This document shows, piece by piece, positions 54,477-63,748 of a stretch of DNA of 64,000 bases; position 1 is the first letter of the stretch; the number at the start of each line of letters is the position of its first letter. Position numbers and translations under genes: made by a program. The notes under the pieces were generated by a model. The model was not told the DNA's origin, did no database searches, and was given only the letters and a program-made list of their open reading frames with translations. The stretch is from Kordia jejudonensis (GTDB lineage: Bacteria; Bacteroidota; Bacteroidia; Flavobacteriales; Flavobacteriaceae). The stretch lies in NCBI RefSeq assembly GCF_001005315.1, contig NZ_LBMG01000024.1, forward strand, positions 43,579 through 107,578, read 5' to 3'.

Positions 54477-56261
54477 ATGCCCTCAAAAAAACATATACTA
54501 CTTATATTCCTTATCATTTCCTTTTGTTTTAGTGAAACTACTTTTGCAACAAACACAACACAAGACACCATTCAAAGTGTTGATGAAGAAGCCTTCAAAG
54601 CATCATTAAAAGAATTGCCTCCGAAAGAATTTGCGCGCTTGTTTACACTAGAATATGCAGAAGATCCTATAAAGTCATTATTAAGTTTAGAACATATTAA
54701 TAATAATATGCTCTCTTCACAAGATAAATATGCACAGTGTTGGGGATATTATTGTTTGGCAAAGTGGGAAAACTATAAAGTTAATTTAAAGGAGGCAATA
54801 GTGTATATAAATAAGGCTATTGCTGTAGCGAAGGCCATTGACGATCCAGATTTATTACTGACTACTTATATCTTTCAGGGTAATTTTTACTATGATTATG
54901 GTAAATATAAGGAATCAATGGAAAGTTATCTCAATGCGGCTACTTATGCTAAACAAATCAAACATGTTGGGCGACAATTAGCAATATCAAAAAATATTGC
55001 ATTATTAAAAATTGAAGTCGGAGATAATAGTGGTGCTATTGAATTATTAGAAGGTACATTAAAAATTATAGAAGATGAACATAAAGATAAATTTAAAGTA
55101 CTAACGGTAAGTATTCATATTGCACTTGCTAAGTCATGTATGAGAGCAGGAGAATTCAAAAAGGCAGAGTATTATGGTAATAGAGGAATAGAACTTAGTA
55201 GTCGCAATGGTGATGAAGATGCAAAAACATATTTATATAATTTTTTAGGGGAAACAAAGATGAATCAAGGAAACTATGCTGAAGCACAAATTTTCCTAAA
55301 TAGAGCAAGAGAAAAAGCATACGAAGTAGAAAGTTCTCAAGGACAATTACCTTTTATAAATTTAAACTTGGCAAAAATACATTACTATAAAGGTGATTTT
55401 GAAAAAACTATAGAAACGTTAGAAAAAATAGAAGCAAATCAACAGAAAAAAAATACAAACTTCTTTAGTTTAGAAGATATGTATGAGTTTTTGGGCAAGT
55501 CGTATAAAGCAATAGGGAATACCGAAAAGAGTCTGTATTATTTTGAAAAGACCAACGAAGTATATACCGAAAATGATAAAAAGCAGAATGCTATCGGTAT
55601 TGAAATAATAAAAAAATATGATCTAAAATCTTTGAAAGAAGAGTTGAATCAAGCCGAAAAAAGAACTCAAAAAACACAAGTATTATTATACGTGAGTATC
55701 TTTTTAGCAGTATTGATTATAAGCGGATTAATTTATTTTTATAAAAAAAGAGAAAAAGATAATCAGCAAAAATTTGAAGCTTTACTGAAAAGTATTGAAG
55801 ATGAAAAAGAAGAAAAAACAGTTCCTGAAGTTAACATTGTAAGTGAAATAATAACTCAAAAACCAGAAGAAACAGCATTAAAAGAAGTAGAAATTATTGA
55901 CGAGACTAAAGAAAAACTACTCAAAAAACTTCAAAATTTTGAAACGAAACAATTATTCCTAAGTAAACATTGCAGTTTAAATGAAGTCGCAAAAAAGTTA
56001 AAAACGAATACTTCGTATCTTTCAAAATTGGTAAACACGCACAAAGGAAAATCGTTTACAGCTTACATTACAGATTTACGTGTCAATTATGCCATCAGAC
56101 GGCTTAAAGAAGATAAAAAATTTCGTTCCTATACCATTGATTCCATCGCACAAGAAATAGGTTTTAACCGTTCAGAATCGTTTTCAAGAGCATTTAAAAA
56201 TAAAACAGGTTTATATCCGTCGTATTTCATAAAAAAGCTTGAAAATCAGAATATTGGGTAA
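54477..56261 (+). CDS. Transmembrane TPR-AraC regulator, second copy
   Basis: 594 residues from ATG 54477 (MPSKKHILLIFLIISF, signal helix ending TTFA). TPR helices over about 45-380, a transmembrane helix (VLLYVSIFLAVLIISGLIYFY, about 405-425), a charged linker and an AraC/HTH_18 domain at the end (SLNEVAKKLKTNTSYLSKLVN, IDSIAQEIGFNRSESFSRAF). The HTH is very like that of the first copy, whereas the TPR sensor half is clearly diverged, so the two may bind similar DNA but sense different signals. One peptide gene follows. Confidence 0.88.
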   Translation: MPSKKHILLIFLIISFCFSETTFATNTTQDTIQSVDEEAFKASLKELPPKEFARLFTLEYAEDPIKSLLSLEHINNNMLSSQDKYAQCWGYYCLAKWENYKVNLKEAIVYINKAIAVAKAIDDPDLLLTTYIFQGNFYYDYGKYKESMESYLNAATYAKQIKHVGRQLAISKNIALLKIEVGDNSGAIELLEGTLKIIEDEHKDKFKVLTVSIHIALAKSCMRAGEFKKAEYYGNRGIELSSRNGDEDAKTYLYNFLGETKMNQGNYAEAQIFLNRAREKAYEVESSQGQLPFINLNLAKIHYYKGDFEKTIETLEKIEANQQKKNTNFFSLEDMYEFLGKSYKAIGNTEKSLYYFEKTNEVYTENDKKQNAIGIEIIKKYDLKSLKEELNQAEKRTQKTQVLLYVSIFLAVLIISGLIYFYKKREKDNQQKFEALLKSIEDEKEEKTVPEVNIVSEIITQKPEETALKEVEIIDETKEKLLKKLQNFETKQLFLSKHCSLNEVAKKLKTNTSYLSKLVNTHKGKSFTAYITDLRVNYAIRRLKEDKKFRSYTIDSIAQEIGFNRSESFSRAFKNKTGLYPSYFIKKLENQNIG

Positions 56262-56272
56262 TGTTTTTTACA

Positions 56273-56335
56273 CTCGAAATTTATGAATTTCTAGATATAG
56301 TTTACGAATAAATCATGTCTTCGGATATATATTTG
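56273..56335 (+). promoter_or_regulatory. Operator-promoter module of peptide gene 4
   Basis: CTCGAA-ATTTATGAAT-TTCTAG at 56273-56294 resembles the 22-bp palindrome of modules 1 and 2 (core 9 of 10), and TATATTTG is at 56328-56335, 54 bases from its TCG. The same layout with a related site supports common control. Confidence 0.6.
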
Positions 56336-56361
56336 AAGGTAACTTAGTAAAACCTTATGAA

Positions 56362-56667
56362 ATGAAAAAAAAAGAACTCCTCTCCAAATTAAAACTTCAA
56401 AAAACGACTATCGTATCATTTAATGCTAGAAATACTATTAAAGGTGGAATGCTACAAGGTGCAGACACGCAAATTGTATCTGTAGACGGATTTACCTGCG
56501 AATCTACGCATTGCATAACAGTAACACACACACTGGATGATATGTGTTTGTCTCAAGTGGTAACAGTTTGTACACGTCCAACGACTAGAACCGATAACAC
56601 TGATTTTTGTTACAGTGACTTACCAACAAAACAAGGTTGCACACAAACACAGCGCCCATTTTGTTAA
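56362..56667 (+). CDS. Cys/Thr-rich leader-type peptide 4 (RiPP-like precursor)
   Basis: 101 residues. Leader MKKKELLSKLKLQKTTIVSF with NARNTIKGG, the double-Gly end typical of Bacteroidetes RiPP precursors. The core is 73 residues with seven Cys and many Thr/Ser (FTCESTHCITVTHTL, DMCLSQ, TVCTRPTTRTDNTDFC, QGCTQTQRPFC), and the last residue is Cys. It lacks the TGATKTN block of peptides 1-3 but shares leader form, C-terminal Cys and promoter layout. It pairs with the second regulator. A terminator follows. Confidence 0.7.
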   Translation: MKKKELLSKLKLQKTTIVSFNARNTIKGGMLQGADTQIVSVDGFTCESTHCITVTHTLDDMCLSQVVTVCTRPTTRTDNTDFCYSDLPTKQGCTQTQRPFC

Positions 56668-56686
56668 TCGTCAAAAGTTAAAATAA

Positions 56687-56720
56687 AAAAAGACTTCAAA
56701 CGTATTTGAGGTCTTTTTTT
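56687..56720 (+). terminator. Rho-independent terminator
   Basis: AAAAAGACTTCAAA with TTTGAGGTCTTTTT (one G-T pair) and a T-run, 20 bases after peptide gene 4. Confidence 0.85.
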
Positions 56721-56768
56721 ATACACCAATTTCAAAATAAAATGTATCTTAGAATACTATTTTGAAAC

Positions 56769-57119
56769 ATGAATCCCGCTGAAAATTACATACTACAACA
56801 ACCCGAACCGTATAAATCTATCTTACTACAATTACAAGTATTAATTGAATATGCGTTTCCTTATGAGATCGAATTAAAATACAAATACCGTATTCCGTTT
56901 TATTACTTCAAGGGAAAACCATTTTGCTATCTAAACGCAAGTCACAAAAAACAATATGTAGATATCGGAATTGTAAAAGGCGGAGAAATACAAATTCACA
57001 AAGAACATTTAGTCACAGAAAAACGTAAAATCATGGCTTCACTTCGATACAAAACAATCGAAGATATCAATGATAAAATTTTAATTGAAGTACTAAAAAA
57101 AGCCGCTAGTTTTTACTAA
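56769..57119 (+). CDS. DUF1801 (YdhG-like) protein
   Basis: 116 residues with the family words LLQLQVLIEYAFPYEIELKYKY (split at residue 40), FKGKPFCYLNASHKKQYVDIG and ASLRYKTIEDINDKILIEVLKKA. Small cytoplasmic domain of unknown role, sometimes linked to iron-sulfur or stress proteins. Its 3' end is duplicated downstream (57259-57331). Confidence 0.85.
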   Translation: MNPAENYILQQPEPYKSILLQLQVLIEYAFPYEIELKYKYRIPFYYFKGKPFCYLNASHKKQYVDIGIVKGGEIQIHKEHLVTEKRKIMASLRYKTIEDINDKILIEVLKKAASFY

Positions 57120-57258
57120 CGACTTTGTATATTTTTTGATAATCTAATTCATTAAATAAGTTTCATGTTACTCATTGTGTATTTAGAATTTAAACGTCTG
57201 TTCGAGTGATTTTGAGGCACGAAAAATAGTATTGAGAACTAAAAACTACTATTCTCAA

Positions 57259-57331
57259 TACAAAACAATCGAAGATATCAATGATAAAATTTGAATAGAA
57301 GTACTAAAAAAAGCCGCTAGTTTGTATTAGG
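57259..57331 (+). repeat. Partial duplication of the DUF1801 gene 3' end
   Basis: About 73 bases (TACAAAACAATCGAAGATAT and on to GCCGCTAGTTTGTATTAG) repeat 57048-57120 at an offset of 211 bases, with a few changes: one gives an early TGA and another a Tyr-to-stop region shift. It is a non-coding relic in the gap after the gene. Confidence 0.85.
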
Positions 57332-57348
57332 TGTTTTAGATATTAATT

Positions 57349-57372
57349 GTCACATCGAGCGCAGTCGAGACG
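57349..57372. repeat. Short interspersed repeat (TCGAGCGCAGTCGAG type)
   Basis: TGTCACATCGAGCGCAGTC then GAGAC, third copy of the core seen at 13864 and 45689. Confidence 0.6.
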
Positions 57373-57392
57373 AATTAAAAAAGTCTATTTTT

Positions 57393-57456
57393 CTAAAAAT
57401 CTAAAAATCTAAAAATCTAAAAATCTAAAAATCTAAAAATCTAAAAATCTAACAAT
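57393..57456. repeat. 8-bp tandem repeat (CTAAAAAT)
   Basis: Seven perfect CTAAAAAT units (57393-57448) and one with a single change, ending next to the kdsA stop. It may vary in copy number. Confidence 0.9.
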
Positions 57457-58275
57457 CTATAAACTATTGATTGTTTTACGAATCTTTACCAAATTAGTAA
57501 GCAATCTTTCCAAATGATCTAAGTGCAACATATTAGCGCCATCACTTTTTGCATTTGCAGGATCAAAATGTGTTTCAATAAACAATCCATCCACATTATT
57601 TACAACTCCAGCACGTGCAATGGTTTCAATCATTTCTGGTCGTCCACCAGTTACACCACTCGATTGATTTGGCTGTTGTAATGAATGTGTCACATCCAAC
57701 ACGGTAGGAGCAAACTGTTTCATAGTTGGAATACCACGAAAATCCACGATCATATCTTGGTAGCCAAACATGGTTCCTCTATCGGTAATCCAAGCCTTTT
57801 CATTTCCAGCATCGTGTACTTTTTTCACAGCATGTTGCATACTTTCGGGACTCATAAACTGTCCTTTTTTCAAATTTACAACCTTTCCTGTTTTTGCCGC
57901 CGCAACTACTAAATCGGTTTGGCGTACTAAAAACGCAGGAATTTGTAAAACATCAACATAGTGCGCCGCTTTTTCAGCATCTGAAACTTCATGAATATCC
58001 GTAATAGTTGGTACATCAAAGGTCTCAGAAACCTTTTTAAGAATTTCTAAGGCTTTTTCATCTCCAATGCCAGTAAAGCTATCAATTCTACTACGATTCG
58101 CTTTCTTAAAGCTTCCTTTAAATACATATGGAATTGCTAATTTATCTGTAATTGTAATCACTTTTTCGGCAATGCGTAATGCCATATCTTCGCTCTCAAT
58201 AGCGCAAGGACCAGCCAATAAAAAGAAATTATTAGCATGAGTATGTTTAATCTTAGGAATAGAACTCAATTGCAT
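57457..58275 (-). CDS. kdsA: 3-deoxy-8-phosphooctulonate synthase
   Basis: 272 residues from ATG 58275. Condenses PEP and arabinose 5-phosphate to KDO 8-phosphate for lipopolysaccharide core. FLLAGPCAIESEDMA (substrate loop), FKGSFKKANRSR, LQIPAFLVRQTDLV, NLKKGQFMSPESM, ITDRGTMFGYQDMIVDFR and TGGRPEMI are all typical. A GTG at 58293 would add six residues but overlaps the -7 element, so ATG is preferred. It is divergent from typA. Confidence 0.95.
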   Translation of the reverse strand: MQLSSIPKIKHTHANNFFLLAGPCAIESEDMALRIAEKVITITDKLAIPYVFKGSFKKANRSRIDSFTGIGDEKALEILKKVSETFDVPTITDIHEVSDAEKAAHYVDVLQIPAFLVRQTDLVVAAAKTGKVVNLKKGQFMSPESMQHAVKKVHDAGNEKAWITDRGTMFGYQDMIVDFRGIPTMKQFAPTVLDVTHSLQQPNQSSGVTGGRPEMIETIARAGVVNNVDGLFIETHFDPANAKSDGANMLHLDHLERLLTNLVKIRKTINSL

Positions 58276-58292
58276 ATGGTGTAAATTTTGCA

Positions 58293-58300
58293 CAAAGATA
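58293..58300 (-). promoter_or_regulatory. -7 element of kdsA (TATCTTTG)
   Basis: TAnnTTTG on the minus strand, 17 bases before ATG 58275 and overlapping the alternative GTG start. Confidence 0.6.
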
Positions 58301-58391
58301 CGCTAAATTTTAGTAGATCATAACACAAAAGAAATCGTTTAAAAATGATTGATTAACAGAAAGATAACTTAAAAAACTCCATAAAATTACA

Positions 58392-58418
58392 TTGTCTAAC
58401 AAATAAACAGTACATTTG
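58392..58418 (+). promoter_or_regulatory. Promoter of typA (TTG ... TACATTTG)
   Basis: TACATTTG at 58411-58418 with a TTG at 58392-58394 (16-base spacing), a usable Bacteroidetes promoter 22 bases before the start codon. Confidence 0.65.
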
Positions 58419-58440
58419 CACGCTTAAAAATCAGCGATAA

Positions 58441-60240
58441 ATGGCTTCAATAAAAAATATTGCAATAATTGCGCACGTAGATCACGGGAAAACAACCTTG
58501 GTTGATAAAATTATGTATCACTGTCAATTATTTCGTGAAAACGAAAACACAGGAGACTTAATTCTTGATAACAACGACTTAGAACGTGAACGTGGAATCA
58601 CAATTACGTCTAAAAACGTTTCTGTAAACTACAAAGGAACTAAAATTAACATCATTGATACACCAGGTCACGCCGATTTTGGAGGAGAAGTAGAACGTGT
58701 ATTAAACATGGCTGATGGAGTTTTATTATTAGTTGATGCCTTTGAAGGGCCAATGCCACAAACGCGTTTTGTACTTCAAAAAGCAATTGACTTAGGATTA
58801 AAACCTTGTGTTGTTGTAAACAAAGTAGACAAAGAAAACTGTACGCCAGAAGAAGTATATGAAAAAGTATTCGATCTAATGTTCGAATTAGGTGCTGAAG
58901 AATGGCAGTTAGATTTCCCAGTGGTATACGGTTCTGCGAAAAACAATTGGATGTCAGACGATTGGAAAAACGAAACAAAAAATATTGAGCCTTTATTAGA
59001 CATGGTTATGGAACACATTCCATCGCCAGAATTTGAAGAAGGAAGCACGCAAATGTTAATCACTTCATTGGACTATTCTTCGTTTACCGGACGAATCGCT
59101 ATCGGACGTTTACAAAGAGGTTCACTAAAAGAAGGAATGCAAGTTGCTTTAGTGAAGCGTGATAAAAGTATCATCAAATCAAAAATAAAAGAATTACACA
59201 CATTTGAAGGTCTTGGACGTAAGAAAGTGTCTGAAGTTCAAGTTGGAGATATCTGTGCAATCGTTGGTTTAGAAGGATTCGAAATTGGAGATACCATTGC
59301 AGATTTGGAAAATCCTGAAGGATTAAAAACAATCGCAATTGACGAACCAACAATGAGTATGTTATTTACCATTAACGATTCTCCTTTCTTCGGAAAAGAT
59401 GGAAAATTTGTAACATCTCGTCATATCAAAGATCGTTTAATGAAAGAGCTAGAAAAAAACTTAGCTTTACGTGTAAACGAAACAGACAGCGCAGACAAAT
59501 TCATCGTATTTGGTAGAGGTGTATTACACTTATCAGTATTGATTGAAACAATGCGTAGAGAAGGATACGAATTACAAATTGGTCAGCCACAGGTAATTAT
59601 CAAAGAAATTGATGGTGTAAAATGTGAGCCAATTGAAGAATTAACGATCGATTTACCAGAACACGTTTCAGGAAAAGCGATCGAAATGGTAACACTTCGT
59701 AAAGGAGAAATGCTCAGTATGGAAGCCAAAGGCGATCGTATGGTTTGTGAATTCTTAATTCCATCAAGAGGAATCATCGGATTGCGTAACCAATTGTTAA
59801 CAGCTACGGCTGGAGAAGCAATCATGGCACACAGATACAAAGAATACCAACCATTACGTGGTGGAATTCCAGAACGTCAAAATGGTTCATTAGTATCCAT
59901 GGAAAAAGGAACTGCAATTCCTTATTCAATTGACAAATTGCAAGACAGAGGAAAATTCTTTGTGGATCCAGGAGAAGATATCTATGAAGGACAAGTAATC
60001 GGAGAAAACTCTCGTAGAGACGATATGACAGTAAACGTTACCAAAACGAAAAAACTATCAAACGTACGTTCTTCAGGAGCCGATGACAAAGCAAAAATTG
60101 TTCCTGCAATCAAATTCTCTTTGGAAGAAGCGTTGGAATACATTCAAAAAGATGAATATGTTGAAGTAACGCCAAACTTCTTACGTTTACGAAAAGTATA
60201 CTTAACAGAAGTAGAACGAAAGCGCAACAAAACAATCTAA
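58441..60240 (+). CDS. typA: Translational GTPase TypA/BipA
   Basis: 599 residues. Ribosome-associated GTPase needed for ribosome assembly and stress or low-temperature growth. G1 [14 protein letters not shown]2/switch [12 protein letters not shown]3 [15 protein letters not shown]4 [13 protein letters not shown] and G5 YGSAKNNW are seen in order. The EF-G-like domains III and V and the C-terminal BipA-specific domain ([33 protein letters not shown]) follow. Length fits the family. Monocistronic, with a strong terminator. Confidence 0.97.
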   Translation: MASIKNIAIIAHVDHGKTTLVDKIMYHCQLFRENENTGDLILDNNDLERERGITITSKNVSVNYKGTKINIIDTPGHADFGGEVERVLNMADGVLLLVDAFEGPMPQTRFVLQKAIDLGLKPCVVVNKVDKENCTPEEVYEKVFDLMFELGAEEWQLDFPVVYGSAKNNWMSDDWKNETKNIEPLLDMVMEHIPSPEFEEGSTQMLITSLDYSSFTGRIAIGRLQRGSLKEGMQVALVKRDKSIIKSKIKELHTFEGLGRKKVSEVQVGDICAIVGLEGFEIGDTIADLENPEGLKTIAIDEPTMSMLFTINDSPFFGKDGKFVTSRHIKDRLMKELEKNLALRVNETDSADKFIVFGRGVLHLSVLIETMRREGYELQIGQPQVIIKEIDGVKCEPIEELTIDLPEHVSGKAIEMVTLRKGEMLSMEAKGDRMVCEFLIPSRGIIGLRNQLLTATAGEAIMAHRYKEYQPLRGGIPERQNGSLVSMEKGTAIPYSIDKLQDRGKFFVDPGEDIYEGQVIGENSRRDDMTVNVTKTKKLSNVRSSGADDKAKIVPAIKFSLEEALEYIQKDEYVEVTPNFLRLRKVYLTEVERKRNKTI

Positions 60241-60262
60241 GAATACAAGATTCAAATTATAT

Positions 60263-60298
60263 AAAAGGTTTCATTGCGCAGGTAGTGAAACCTTTTTT
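60263..60298 (+). terminator. Rho-independent terminator of typA
   Basis: AAAAGGTTTCA (60263-60273) with TGAAACCTTTTTT (60286-60298). Confidence 0.85.
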
Positions 60299-60362
60299 AA
60301 TATATAAAATACGATTGTTGATATACGATCATTCAATCATTCAATTTTTCAATTAACAAAAC

Positions 60363-60605
60363 ATGGAATTATTCGGAATTACAGGAACAGAATGGGTAGG
60401 CTATTTAGCATCTGCTGCAGTATTAATATCATTTACAGTGAAAGACTTGAAAAACTTGCGAATGATCAATGCAATTGGTTGTATCCTATTTGTACTATAC
60501 GGTTTTCTAATGCCAACATTACGCGTTGGTTTGCCAATTATCATAACAAACTTTGCCATTTTAGGAATTAATATCTATCATCTTACACGTCGTAAAGCAT
60601 TGTAA
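60363..60605 (+). CDS. Small YgjV-like membrane protein
   Basis: 80 residues with about three hydrophobic helices (WVGYLASAAVLISFTV, INAIGCILFVLYGFL, GLPIIITNFAILGINIY), the YgjV/SemiSWEET-like pattern with KDLKNLRMINAIGC. Some databases call such proteins uroporphyrinogen decarboxylase in error. Transport function is possible but unproven. Confidence 0.75.
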   Translation: MELFGITGTEWVGYLASAAVLISFTVKDLKNLRMINAIGCILFVLYGFLMPTLRVGLPIIITNFAILGINIYHLTRRKAL

Positions 60606-60668
60606 AACTCTTTTTAGAAGATTAGTTATTACAATTCTATTTTCTATCTTTACCAAAATATCAAAACT

Positions 60669-60881
60669 ATGCATTTTCTATATTTTGACGCAGGACTCGG
60701 AGCAATGTTAGTGCAAGCACTTGTTGCTATTGTGGCTGGCGTTGTATTATTTTCTAAAAATGTCATGTTTAAAATAAAAACAATCTTTGGTTTGCATAAA
60801 AACACCACAGATGAAGATGTATTTGATGATATCAATATTGACGATTCTCAGATAGAAAACCCATCGAAAGATGACAACTAA
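60669..60881 (+). CDS. Small membrane protein preceding the methyltransferase
   Basis: 70 residues: one helix or a hairpin (GAMLVQALVAIVAGVVLFS) and an acidic tail (DEDVFDDINIDD). Its end overlaps the next ATG by 11 bases, so the pair is translationally coupled. A TATCTTTA element lies near 60647. No family named. Confidence 0.7.
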   Translation: MHFLYFDAGLGAMLVQALVAIVAGVVLFSKNVMFKIKTIFGLHKNTTDEDVFDDINIDDSQIENPSKDDN

Positions 60882-62259
60882 TTCGCGACATGCTTCTTCA
60901 TATCGTGATCCTAGTGGACATGTATTTGTAGAAAACAATGTCATAAAACGGGTTATATTTCCAAGTTACTTTCCACAGTACAACAAACTCAAAGATTCAG
61001 GATTTTTCGAAAAAGCGTTTCAGCACAAGCTGTTAATTCCGCATGAAGAACTAGAATACACGGAAACAAAAATCTGTATTCAACCTGAGCAAATTCCGTT
61101 TATAACATATCCGTACGAATGGAGTTTTCAACAATACAAAGAAGCTGCATTGCTCACTTTAAAATTACAGAAATACGCGTTGCAAAATGGTTTTTCTCTA
61201 AAAGATGCAACAGCGTATAACATCGCTTTTCACAAAGGAAATGCTATTTTTATCGATACACTTTCGCTAGATTTTTATGTTGAAAATACACCTTGGCGAG
61301 CGTACAAACAATTTATTACCCACTTTTTAGGACCTTTGTTATTGGCAAAATATCACGGTGCAGAATTCCTAAAAACGATGTCGAATTTCATTGACGGAAT
61401 TCCACTAAAAATGATAGCTTCCTTACTGCCAAAAAGTACAAAACTGAATCCGTTTTTATATACCAACATTCACTTATTGGCAAAATATGAAAACAAACAT
61501 CAAGAGTCAGCCGTAAAAGCTACAAAACAAGCTTCTTTATCAAAAAAAGGATTGTTTAACATCATTGATAGTTTATACAATTACATCAAAAAACTGCAAC
61601 TCAAAGAGCAATCAGAATGGGGAAATTATTACCAAAAAACCAACTATTCCGATACTGCTTTTCAGCAAAAATCAACCATCATCAACAAATGGATACAACA
61701 GCTTCAAGCTACTACTGTCATTGATGTTGGCGGAAATGACGGAACATTTGTACGCGAAATTACAACGAATATTGAACTCGCTTTGGTAGGCGATATTGAC
61801 AACAATGCTGTCGATCAAAACTACTATGCGGTAAAGAAAAACAAAGAGCAAAATATGGTGCCTTTTGTGATTGATTTGCTCAATCCGTCAGCAGCAATTG
61901 GTTTCCAAAATACCGAACGTTTCTCGTTTGTACACCGTGTTCAGGAATGCAAACCAGACGCCACCTTGGCATTAGCGTTAATTCATCACTTGTCCTTAAC
62001 AGGAAATGTGCCTTTTGAAAACTCAGCTGCCTTTTTTGCTTCCTTTTCAGAACACTTAATCATTGAATTTCCAAAACGAAACGATTCCTATGCAACACGT
62101 TTACTCAATGCAAAAGCAGAATTCAAAGATCAATTTGGGCATTACAATTTGGAAAACTTTGAAAACACATACACAGCACATTTTCAATTGATTGAGAAAA
62201 AAGAAATTATCGATTCAGAACGCGTGTTGTATTTATTCAAGAAAAAACATGTTGGCTAA
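60871..62259 (+). CDS. Probable SAM-dependent methyltransferase (NoeA-like)
   Basis: 462 residues. N-terminal about 270 residues of an uncharacterised type (FVENNVIKRVIFPSYFPQYN, FITYPYEWSFQQYKEAALLTL, FIDTLSLDFYVENTPWRAYKQF). Then the SAM site TVIDVGGNDGTFVREI with LVGDIDNNAVDQNY and ALALIHHLSL. This fits the nodulation-NoeA-type methyltransferases. Overlaps with both neighbours (11 bases each) show one operon for an envelope or polysaccharide task. Substrate unknown. Confidence 0.8.
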   Translation: MTTNSRHASSYRDPSGHVFVENNVIKRVIFPSYFPQYNKLKDSGFFEKAFQHKLLIPHEELEYTETKICIQPEQIPFITYPYEWSFQQYKEAALLTLKLQKYALQNGFSLKDATAYNIAFHKGNAIFIDTLSLDFYVENTPWRAYKQFITHFLGPLLLAKYHGAEFLKTMSNFIDGIPLKMIASLLPKSTKLNPFLYTNIHLLAKYENKHQESAVKATKQASLSKKGLFNIIDSLYNYIKKLQLKEQSEWGNYYQKTNYSDTAFQQKSTIINKWIQQLQATTVIDVGGNDGTFVREITTNIELALVGDIDNNAVDQNYYAVKKNKEQNMVPFVIDLLNPSAAIGFQNTERFSFVHRVQECKPDATLALALIHHLSLTGNVPFENSAAFFASFSEHLIIEFPKRNDSYATRLLNAKAEFKDQFGHYNLENFENTYTAHFQLIEKKEIIDSERVLYLFKKKHVG

Positions 62260-63727
62260 ACTTCGAAAAAGCATACAAGAGTTTGTAGCAAGCAACAAAG
62301 AATATCCCATCATTTTTGCGCTTGCGGCAGGTTTGTACTCGTTTCTCTACGTATACCATTCTAACTTTATGTTGGTCAATTCGGCGTTTCAATTTGTCGT
62401 AATCTTTAGTGTATACATTCTCCTTCCAATAGTTGTATTTACAATTTCTTGGGAAATTATAAAGCGTGTAAAATTTTTAACCAAATTCGCTCACATTACA
62501 TTACCAGTCTTAAATGCGGCATTTTTCTGTGCTTACTTTGCAGGAAGAATTAATGGGTTTCATCAAAAAAAAATCATCTTAGCATACATCATTGGATTTT
62601 CGCTTCTCGCGATTGTACTCAGAAAACACTACAAAAAAATAGTTGTCATTCAATTTTTGATGGCGCTTGTGGCATTTGTTACTTTGTTGCCGACATTGTT
62701 CAGAGCAACTTTTGATTCGGACACTTGGTTGACACAGCCTGATGCAATTGTTGAAACGGAATTCAACAAATTTCCAAACATTTATATCATTCAGCCAGAT
62801 GGTTACGTGAATTTTTCCGAATTGGAAAAAGCGCCATACAACTTTCAAAATGAGGAATTTGAAGCCTATTTGGAAAATAGCGGATTCAAATTGTACACAA
62901 ATTTCAGAAGCAATTATACATCTACAGTATTATCAAATAGTTCCATGTTTGGGATGAAACACCATTACAAAGGCGAACAATTATTTGGCGCGCGTGAAGT
63001 CATTGCAGGAAACAATCCTGTGATAGAAATCTTCAAAAACAACGGTTACGAAACGTTTCTATTCATGCAAAATCCGTACTTATTACTCAACCGACCGACA
63101 ATTGCATACGATTCGTGTAACTTCACGATGGATGAAGTGCCATGGTTTGGGATTGGCGCATTTTCCATAAACAAAAAGTTGATACAACCTGTCGCGGAAA
63201 CCATCAAAAAGCAACAAGGAAAGCGCAGTTTTTATTTCATTGAAAAAATTACACCAGGACACATTACGACTTTCAAAAATCAAGCATTAGGCAAAGAAAT
63301 TGAACGTGAAAACTATCTTGAAAGCGTCAAAGAAGCAAACGAATGGTTGAAAGAAATTACAAGTGTGATCATCAAAAATGATCCTAATGGTTTAATTGTT
63401 ATTGCAGCGGATCACGGCGGTTATGTGGGATTGAATTACACCAAAGAACTCTTTGAAAAACAAACAGACAAAGCACTAATTTACTCGTCATTTTCTGCGG
63501 CGTTAGCCATCAAATGGCCAAACAATACAGCGCCAACGTACGATGCAAAACTAAAAACGCCCGTCAATCTATTTAGAACATTGTTTACGTATTTAGGCGA
63601 TAACGAAGCGTTGTTAGAGAATCTTCAAGACGACAAAAGCTATTCGATCATCAAAAAAAACGCACCAACTGGCGTGTATGAATATATTGATAATGATGGA
63701 AATATGGTTTTTAAGAAAGTGGAGTAG
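62249..63727 (+). CDS. Membrane-anchored sulfatase-like hydrolase (alkaline phosphatase superfamily)
   Basis: 492 residues from ATG 62249; the frame is open to 62192 but lies inside the methyltransferase. Four or five N-terminal helices (to about residue 150) are followed by an extracytoplasmic catalytic domain: NIYIIQPDGYVNFSELEKAP with a metal Asp, NYTSTVLSNSSMFGMKHHY with the likely Thr/Ser nucleophile, and IVIAADHGGYVGLN with the metal-binding Asp-His. The arrangement resembles LTA synthase/phosphoethanolamine transferases and sulfatases. It likely modifies an envelope glycan or lipid together with the coupled methyltransferase. Confidence 0.82.
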   Translation: MLAKLRKSIQEFVASNKEYPIIFALAAGLYSFLYVYHSNFMLVNSAFQFVVIFSVYILLPIVVFTISWEIIKRVKFLTKFAHITLPVLNAAFFCAYFAGRINGFHQKKIILAYIIGFSLLAIVLRKHYKKIVVIQFLMALVAFVTLLPTLFRATFDSDTWLTQPDAIVETEFNKFPNIYIIQPDGYVNFSELEKAPYNFQNEEFEAYLENSGFKLYTNFRSNYTSTVLSNSSMFGMKHHYKGEQLFGAREVIAGNNPVIEIFKNNGYETFLFMQNPYLLLNRPTIAYDSCNFTMDEVPWFGIGAFSINKKLIQPVAETIKKQQGKRSFYFIEKITPGHITTFKNQALGKEIERENYLESVKEANEWLKEITSVIIKNDPNGLIVIAADHGGYVGLNYTKELFEKQTDKALIYSSFSAALAIKWPNNTAPTYDAKLKTPVNLFRTLFTYLGDNEALLENLQDDKSYSIIKKNAPTGVYEYIDNDGNMVFKKVE

Positions 63728-63748
63728 TGTTTGGAAATGAGAATTTAG

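Noticed and set aside
57393..57456. Possible CRISPR array
   Set aside because: Units are 8 bp and directly adjacent, with no spacers and no cas genes.
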